Shown piece after piece: positions 6,481 through 10,935 of a stretch of DNA of 10,935 bases; position 1 is the first letter of the stretch, and the number at the start of each line of letters is the position of its first letter. This stretch comes from Planctomycetota bacterium (GTDB lineage: Bacteria; Planctomycetota; UBA1135; GCA-002686595): positions 1 to 10,935 of the forward strand of contig SCVU01000325.1 in the NCBI GenBank assembly GCA_004296785.1. Direction: 5' to 3'. The notes beneath the pieces are model-generated. The model was not told the origin of the DNA. It did no database searches and worked only from the letters and a program-made list of their open reading frames with translations. The translations under genes were made by a program, and so were the position numbers.

Positions 6481-7971
6481 CTAGCAGTTCGGCCGCGCGA
6501 TGCCGGCGGCGCCCGGTGGCTGACCGGCACGCTCGAGAATGCTCGTCGTCGATCGACCGGGCAAGAGGTGCGCGAGGTGCACGCGCCCGCCGTGCTGCTC
6601 GACCCACTCGCGCCCGACGACGCCCTTGTCGGCCCAGTCCTCCCCCTTCACGAGCACGTTCGGCGTGACTTCCTGCACGAGCCGCAGCGGCGTGTCCTCG
6701 GGGAACGCGATCACGCCGTCGACCATCTCGAGCGCGCCGAGCACGTACATCCGATCGTCGATCGCGTTGACCGGCCGCGCCGCGCCCTTCAGGCGCCGCA
6801 CGCTCGCGTCGTCGTTGACGCCGACGACGAGCACGTCGCCCTGCGAGCGCGCCTCGCGCAGGTACTGCACGTGGCCGGCGTGCAGCACGTCGAAGCAGCC
6901 GTTCGTGAACACGATCTTGCGGCCCTCCGAGCGCCACTCGGCGAGCGCGGTCGCGAGCGTCTCCTGCGTCAAGAGCTTCGAGCGCTGCGTCAGCCGCTCG
7001 CCGAGCGCCGCGCGCAGCTCCGCGCGCGTCACCGAGGCCGCGCCCAGGCGCCCGACGACGATGCCGGCCGCGTGGTTGGCCAGGCGCACCGCGACGCCGA
7101 GCTCGAGGCCCGCGCCGAGGCCGAGCGCGAGGTTCGCGATCACCGTGTCGCCCGCGCCGGTCACGTCGAACACCTTGCGCGCCTGCGTCGGCACCCGATC
7201 GGCGCCGCCGTTCGCGTCGAGGTAGTAGATGCCGTCGCCGCCCAGCGTGATCACCGCGCAGTCGAGCGAGGCGATGCGCATCAGCTCGCGCGCCGCGTCG
7301 GGCAGATCGTCGAACGACGCGAGCCGCCGGCCGATCGCCTGCTCGGCCTCCTTGCGGTTCGGCGTCACGAGCGTCGCGCCCGCGTAGCGCGTGTAGTCGC
7401 TGCCCTTCGGGTCGACCAGCACCGGCACGCGCGCGCGCCGCGCGGCCGCGATCACGGCCTGGCACACCCTTCGAGTCAGCACGCCCTTGCCGTAGTCGGA
7501 CAGGATCACCGCGTGCGCGGTCGCGACGCGCTCGTCGATCTTCGCGAGCAGTCCGGTCTCGATCGGCGCGGGGATCGGATGCGCCTTCTCCCAGTCGACG
7601 CGCAGGATCTGGTGCACGCCGCTGATCATCCGCGTCTTCTCGATCGTCGGGCGCTCGGCATCGACGACGCAGCCCTCGGTCTGGATGCCGATGCCGCGCA
7701 TCAGCGACAAGAGCTCCATCCCGATCTGGTCCTTGCCGACCACGCCGAGGATCTCGACGGCGGCCTCCATCGCGCGCAAGTTCGCCGCGACGTTGCACGC
7801 GCCGCCGAGGCGGTCCTCGGTCGAGCGCGCGGCGAGGATCGGGATCGGCGCCTCGGGCGAGATGCGCGAGACCTCGCCGTCGACGTAGCGGTCGAGGATC
7901 AGGTCGCCGACGATCAGCACGCGCGGGCGCGCGAGGCCGTCCAGGACGCGCAGGAGCTCGCGCTCGTTCAT
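6481..7971 (-). CDS. hldE: Bifunctional heptose 7-phosphate kinase / heptose 1-phosphate adenylyltransferase HldE
   Basis: This 496-aa cytoplasmic enzyme carries out two steps toward ADP-heptose for the LPS inner core. It phosphorylates D-glycero-D-manno-heptose 7-phosphate at C1, and later adenylylates the 1-phosphate. The N-terminal half (about 15-320) is a PfkB/ribokinase-type kinase with VLIVGDLILDRYV at 18-30, LGGACNVAANL at 55-65 and DVTGAGDT at 269-276, where D275 is the expected catalytic base. The C-terminal half (about 345-480) is a cytidylyltransferase-fold domain with FTNGCFDVLHAGH at 355-367 (HxGH signature), VKGEDW at 441-446 and PGRSTTSIL at 471-479. The length is slightly above the usual 475 or so because of a short C-terminal tail. 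Its ATG overlaps the hldD stop as ATGA, and no Shine-Dalgarno is visible, so translation is probably coupled. GmhA and GmhB, needed for the other steps, are not in the window. Confidence 0.96.
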   Translation of the reverse strand: MNERELLRVLDGLARPRVLIVGDLILDRYVDGEVSRISPEAPIPILAARSTEDRLGGACNVAANLRAMEAAVEILGVVGKDQIGMELLSLMRGIGIQTEGCVVDAERPTIEKTRMISGVHQILRVDWEKAHPIPAPIETGLLAKIDERVATAHAVILSDYGKGVLTRRVCQAVIAAARRARVPVLVDPKGSDYTRYAGATLVTPNRKEAEQAIGRRLASFDDLPDAARELMRIASLDCAVITLGGDGIYYLDANGGADRVPTQARKVFDVTGAGDTVIANLALGLGAGLELGVAVRLANHAAGIVVGRLGAASVTRAELRAALGERLTQRSKLLTQETLATALAEWRSEGRKIVFTNGCFDVLHAGHVQYLREARSQGDVLVVGVNDDASVRRLKGAARPVNAIDDRMYVLGALEMVDGVIAFPEDTPLRLVQEVTPNVLVKGEDWADKGVVGREWVEQHGGRVHLAHLLPGRSTTSILERAGQPPGAAGIARPNC

Positions 7972-8918
7972 GCGCCGGCGCGGTGGTGCCCGCCGCTCTC
8001 CTTGAGGATCTTCACGTACGACGCGACGCCCTCGCCGAGGCCGCGGAACGCTCCGCCGTAGCCGGCGGCGCGCAGCTTCGCGAGATCCGCGCACGTGTAC
8101 GCCTGGTACTTGCCCGCGAGGTCGGCGGGGAACGGGATCGTCGCGATGCGCGCGCCCGCGTAGTGCCGCGCGGTCTCCTCGGCGAGCTTGCGGAACGACT
8201 CCGGCTTGCCGGTGCCGCAGTTGAAGATGCCGGAGACCTGCGGGTGGTCGTACAGCCACAGATTGACGGCGACGACGTCGTCGACGTGCACGAAGTCGCG
8301 CACGAAGCCCTCCGAGCCCTCGAAGATCTTGAGCTCGCCGTGCTCGCCGATCTGCTTGTGGAAGTGGTAGACGACCGACGCCATGCGGCCCTTGTGGTTC
8401 TCCTGCGGGCCGTAGACGTTGAAGTAGCGCAGGCCCGCGATCTGCGTCGCGCTGCGCCCCTGCGCACGCACCCACTGGTCGAAGACCATCTTCGAGAAGC
8501 CGTAGACGTTGAGCGGCCACTCGCACTCGGGCTCCTCGCGGAAGCCGCGCTTGCCGTCGCCGTACGTCGCGGCCGAGGACGCGTAGATGAAGCGCGCGTC
8601 GTGCTCGGTGCAGAACGCGCACAGCTCCTTGCTGTACTCGTAGTTGACCTCGAGCATGAAGCGTCCGTCGCGCTCGGTCGTGTCGGAGCACGCGCCCTGG
8701 TGGAACACGGCCTCGACCCCGGAGTCCGCGAGATCCCACAGACCCTGGCGGAAGTCGCGGTAGTCCATCAGGTCCGCGAAGCGGCACGCGTTCAGGTTCA
8801 GGTGCTTCGAGCCGTCCTCGAAGTCATCGACGACCAGGATGTCGTGGATGCCGCGCGCGTTGAGCCCGCGCACGAGGTTGCTGCCGATGAAGCCGGCGCC
8901 GCCGGTGACGACGATCAT
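7968..8918 (-). CDS. hldD: ADP-L-glycero-D-manno-heptose 6-epimerase HldD
   Basis: This 316-aa short-chain dehydrogenase-type epimerase inverts C6 of ADP-D-glycero-D-manno-heptose to give the L-glycero form used by inner-core heptosyltransferases. The N-terminus MIVVTGGAGFIGSNL carries the NAD(P)-binding GGxGxxG fingerprint. The catalytic set is visible as YASSAATYGDG (112-122, S114/S115) and VYGFSK (138-143, Y139 and K143). The HldD-specific RYFNVYGPQENHKGRMASV follows, with K176 matching the second catalytic lysine of the E. coli enzyme. The length is normal. ATG 8918 is chosen because the dinucleotide-binding motif starts there; the frame is open far upstream without family resemblance. 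An AGG at 8925-8927, 6 nt from the ATG, is a weak ribosome site. The gene lies 65 nt downstream of the acyltransferase gene and overlaps hldE by 4 nt. Confidence 0.96.
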   Translation of the reverse strand: MIVVTGGAGFIGSNLVRGLNARGIHDILVVDDFEDGSKHLNLNACRFADLMDYRDFRQGLWDLADSGVEAVFHQGACSDTTERDGRFMLEVNYEYSKELCAFCTEHDARFIYASSAATYGDGKRGFREEPECEWPLNVYGFSKMVFDQWVRAQGRSATQIAGLRYFNVYGPQENHKGRMASVVYHFHKQIGEHGELKIFEGSEGFVRDFVHVDDVVAVNLWLYDHPQVSGIFNCGTGKPESFRKLAEETARHYAGARIATIPFPADLAGKYQAYTCADLAKLRAAGYGGAFRGLGEGVASYVKILKESGGHHRAGA

Positions 8919-8983
8919 GGGCTGCCTATCATCGACAGCCGGCGCCCGCGCAGTCCAGTTCCAGCTGCCCGCGCGGCGCGTTT
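8919..8983 (-). other. Short gap between acyltransferase gene and hldD
   Basis: This 65-nt stretch is the only real gap in the minus-strand block. It holds the weak AGG (8925-8927) before hldD and a 5-bp inverted repeat (8920-8924 with 8936-8940) that would place the AGG in an 11-nt loop next to the start codon. An 8-bp direct repeat (8944-8951 and 8967-8974) is also present but is unremarkable in such GC-rich DNA. No convincing promoter or terminator was recognised, so read-through from lpxK is the simplest view. Confidence 0.4.
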
Positions 8984-10039
8984 TCAGTCCGCTTCGACGC
9001 TGTCGGTCGCTTCGTTCTCGAGCTCGCGCGGCTGCGGCGCCCGCGCCCGGTAGCGGTCGTGCACCCACAGCTGCTGCTCGGGGCGCGCGCGGATGCGCCG
9101 CTCGAGCTCCGCGTTGATGCGGGTCGCGAGCTCGACCGGATCCATGCGGCGCGTCTGTTCGGGCCACAGGACCGGGCCGAGCTCGAGGCGCCACGACAGC
9201 GGCGCGTCGCCGTACGCGCAGGTCGCGAACAGGATCGGGCAGCGGCTGCGCCGCGCGAGCACGCTCGGCGCGCGCTCGCACGCGGCCTCGCGGCCGAAGA
9301 ACGGCGCGAGCACGGGACGGTGGCGGCCGCGCTGGTCGAGCAGCATCACCACGTGGCCACCGCTGGCGAGGATGCGCGGGATCTCCTGCATCGCGCCCGC
9401 GCGCGGCACGATGCGCACGCCGCGGCGCTCGCGCGCGGCCTGCGCGTGCAGCGACAGGTAGCGGTTGCGGATCGGCCGCGACACGGCGTAGAGCGGATCG
9501 AAACCGAGCCACGGCAGCACCGCGCCCATCGTCTCCCAGTCGCCGAAGTGCGCGCTCGCGATCAGCGCGCCGCGCCGCTCGGCGAGCACGCGCTCGACGT
9601 CGGCGGTCTTCACGACTTCGACGTGCTCGCGCAGGCGCGCCGGCTCGATCACGCGCGTCGCGCGGTGCGTGTCGACGGTCACGCGGAACAGGTGGCGGAA
9701 CGCGCGGCGCACGCGGCGCGCGAGCTCGTCCTCGGCAAGGCCGGGGCCGAACGCCTGATCGATCCACTCGCGCGCCGCGCGCGTGTGGCGGCGGTCGACC
9801 TTGTGCGCGACGAACGCGAGCGCGTCGAGCAGTAGCGCGCGCGCGCCGTCCGGCAGCCGCGCGGCGCCGCCGAGGCCCGCGTTCACGAGCGCGCACTCGA
9901 CGCGCGCGAGCGCGCCCGTGCGCGAACCGGGGTTCGCGCGCCACGCGCTCGGCCAGCTCGCGCTGAGCTCGCGCGGGAAGTGCGCGGGCGGCTGCGCCTC
10001 GCTCGACGCCGGCGCCTCGCTGGGCAGCGCCTCAGCCAT
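8984..10039 (-). CDS. LpxL/HtrB-type lipid A acyltransferase
   Basis: The 351-aa product belongs to the lysophospholipid acyltransferase superfamily, lipid A late acyltransferase branch (Lip_A_acyltrans). Such enzymes transfer an acyl chain from acyl-ACP to a hydroxyacyl chain of lipid A at the inner membrane. The catalytic HX4E motif is HFGDWE at 164-169. Other family marks are SRPIRNRYL (about 187-195), LLDQRGR with APFFGRE (233-251), and a C-terminal RPEQQLWVHDRYR (319-331). Residues 1-40 are Pro/Ala/Ser-rich, and no clear N-terminal transmembrane helix is visible, so it may be peripheral. ATG 10039 is preferred over an in-frame upstream start near 10096: it has a GAGG 6 nt upstream and gives an 8-nt overlap with lpxK. 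Which acyl position it serves cannot be decided, so no lpxL or lpxM symbol is given. Confidence 0.88.
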   Translation of the reverse strand: MAEALPSEAPASSEAQPPAHFPRELSASWPSAWRANPGSRTGALARVECALVNAGLGGAARLPDGARALLLDALAFVAHKVDRRHTRAAREWIDQAFGPGLAEDELARRVRRAFRHLFRVTVDTHRATRVIEPARLREHVEVVKTADVERVLAERRGALIASAHFGDWETMGAVLPWLGFDPLYAVSRPIRNRYLSLHAQAARERRGVRIVPRAGAMQEIPRILASGGHVVMLLDQRGRHRPVLAPFFGREAACERAPSVLARRSRCPILFATCAYGDAPLSWRLELGPVLWPEQTRRMDPVELATRINAELERRIRARPEQQLWVHDRYRARAPQPRELENEATDSVEAD

Positions 10040-10935
10040 GCAGCCCCTCGTGCAGCGCGGCGCGCTCGCGCGCGGCCGCCGACGGCGGCAGCGCATCGAG
10101 CAGCGCCTCCAGCGCGGCGATCGGGGAGCGGAACTCGAGCTCGACGGCGAGCGCGCGCGCGTGCGGCAGCAGCGCGCGCAGCTTGACCAGATCCTTGTGC
10201 GTGCAGAGGACGTCGGCGCGCTCGCGCAGATCGGCGACGTCGGCCGCGGCGTAGCGATGGTGATCGGCGAAGCGCCGGTGCTCGACGACCGCGGCGCCGA
10301 GTGAGCGCACGCTCGCCTCGAACGCCGCGGGATTGCCGATCGCGCTCACCAGGCACACGCGCGCGCCGCGCAGCCGCTCGAGCGGCTCGCGCGCGCCGTT
10401 CGCCGCAAGCAGCGCGCGCGGCGCGTGCGCCGATTCGCAGCGCGGCACGCCCGGCGCGAGGCGCTCGAGCTCGGCGTGCAGCGCCGCGAGGCGCGCGGCG
10501 TCGAGTTGATCGGTGCGCGTCAGCACGAGCGCGTTCGCGCGCGCGAGCCCGCGCGGCGACTCGCGCAGCAGGCCGCGCGGCAGCAGCGCGCGCACCGGCT
10601 CGCCGCCGCCGCTCGCCGGCAACCCCCACGGCCGCGTCGCGTCGACGAGCACGAGGTCGAGATCGCGCGCCAATCGCCGGTGCTGGAACCCGTCGTCCAT
10701 CACGATGACGTCGGCGCCGCGGCGCACGAGCTCGAGCGCGCCGGCGAAGCGCTCGGCCTGTTGCACGTGCGGCACGCCCGGTGCGAGCTCGGCGAGCAAC
10801 AGCGCCTCGTCGTTCGCGCCTCCCCCGCCGCCGTAGCCGCGCGACAAGATGCCCGGCCGCCGGCCGCGCCGCTCGAGCTCGCGCACGAGCCACGCGACGA
10901 ACGGCGTCTTGCCGGTGCCGCCCGCCGTGATGTTG
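10032..10935 (-). CDS. lpxK: Tetraacyldisaccharide 4'-kinase LpxK (5' partial)
   Basis: LpxK phosphorylates the 4' position of the tetraacyl disaccharide 1-phosphate to form lipid IVA at the cytoplasmic face of the inner membrane. About 300 residues are present and the N-terminus is cut by the right edge. The first visible residues, NITAGGTGKTPFVAWLVREL, are the P-loop (GGTGKT) that normally follows an N-terminal membrane helix, so roughly 40-55 residues are missing. GILSRGYGG follows. The LpxK hallmark MDDGFQHR lies near 10680-10705 and contains the catalytic Asp. VSAIGNPAAFE and DHHRY are further family motifs, and THKDLVKL is near the C-terminus. A GTG at 10884-10886 falls after the P-loop and cannot be the true start. 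The TGA at 10032-10034 lies inside the acyltransferase gene. Confidence 0.96.
   Translation of the reverse strand, partial: NITAGGTGKTPFVAWLVRELERRGRRPGILSRGYGGGGGANDEALLLAELAPGVPHVQQAERFAGALELVRRGADVIVMDDGFQHRRLARDLDLVLVDATRPWGLPASGGGEPVRALLPRGLLRESPRGLARANALVLTRTDQLDAARLAALHAELERLAPGVPRCESAHAPRALLAANGAREPLERLRGARVCLVSAIGNPAAFEASVRSLGAAVVEHRRFADHHRYAAADVADLRERADVLCTHKDLVKLRALLPHARALAVELEFRSPIAALEALLDALPPSAAARERAALHEGLHG
10046..10049 (-). promoter_or_regulatory. Ribosome binding site of the acyltransferase gene
   Basis: On the minus strand this reads GAGG with a 6-nt spacer to the ATG at 10039. It lies inside the end of lpxK and supports ATG 10039 over a longer in-frame start upstream. It is the best-spaced Shine-Dalgarno-like site noticed in the window. 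Confidence 0.5.

Noticed and set aside
4721..7798. Minus-strand open frame over 1000 codons spanning the PHP gene and most of hldE
   Set aside because: It crosses the convergent junction and overlaps hldE in the wrong frame. Its composition is that of a shadow frame.
5809..8061. Plus-strand open frame running from the PHP gene across the hldE region
   Set aside because: It is out of frame with the PHP gene and antisense to hldE, with no family resemblance.
8919..9944. Upstream extension of the hldD frame
   Set aside because: It overlaps the acyltransferase gene in another frame, and the HldD N-terminal nucleotide-binding motif begins at 8918.

Overview
The window is very GC-rich coding DNA with almost no intergenic space. 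It holds seven genes in two convergent blocks. The best guess for the host is a Planctomycetota bacterium. The plus-strand block carries a PSCyt1/DUF1549/DUF1553 protein followed at once by a DUF1501 protein with a Tat-like leader, a pairing typical of that phylum. The minus-strand block encodes lipid A and heptose synthesis, so the cell has a Gram-negative-type outer membrane. Verrucomicrobiota or another PVC or Acidobacteria-like lineage is possible. No rRNA or other phylogenetic marker is present to settle it.

Plus strand, left to right: (1) the C-terminal end of a probable TPR-type protein (2-331), whose stop overlaps the next start as ATGA; (2) a 998-aa exported planctomycete-type cytochrome protein (328-3324) with an N-terminal c-heme domain, a DUF1549 domain containing a second CxxCH, an internal CBM6/35-like beta-sandwich and a C-terminal DUF1553 domain; (3) a 467-aa DUF1501 protein (3327-4730) starting 2 nt after the previous stop; (4) a 559-aa exported PHP/CehA-McbA-type metallohydrolase (4784-6463) with an extra C-terminal domain. 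The first two full genes look translationally coupled. All three full-length proteins are predicted to work outside the cytoplasm. Their substrates are unknown. The carbohydrate-binding-like insert and the phosphoesterase-like folds are compatible with processing of a complex polysaccharide or an organophosphate.

Minus strand, in transcription order from the right edge: lpxK (5' end cut by the window), an LpxL/HtrB-type lipid A acyltransferase, hldD and hldE. lpxK overlaps the acyltransferase gene by 8 nt, and hldD overlaps hldE by 4 nt (ATGA). A 65-nt gap separates the acyltransferase gene from hldD. Together they 4'-phosphorylate lipid A, add a secondary acyl chain, and make ADP-L-glycero-D-manno-heptose for the inner core.

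The two blocks meet tail to tail with a 17-nt gap at 6464-6480. No tRNA, rRNA, CRISPR array, transposase or long repeat was seen, and no gene-free stretch reaches 300 nt. The least explained parts are the CBM-carrying cytochrome/DUF1501 pair, the PHP protein with its unassigned C-terminal domain, and two TANNNT boxes placed 6-7 nt upstream of start codons that could mark leaderless transcripts.
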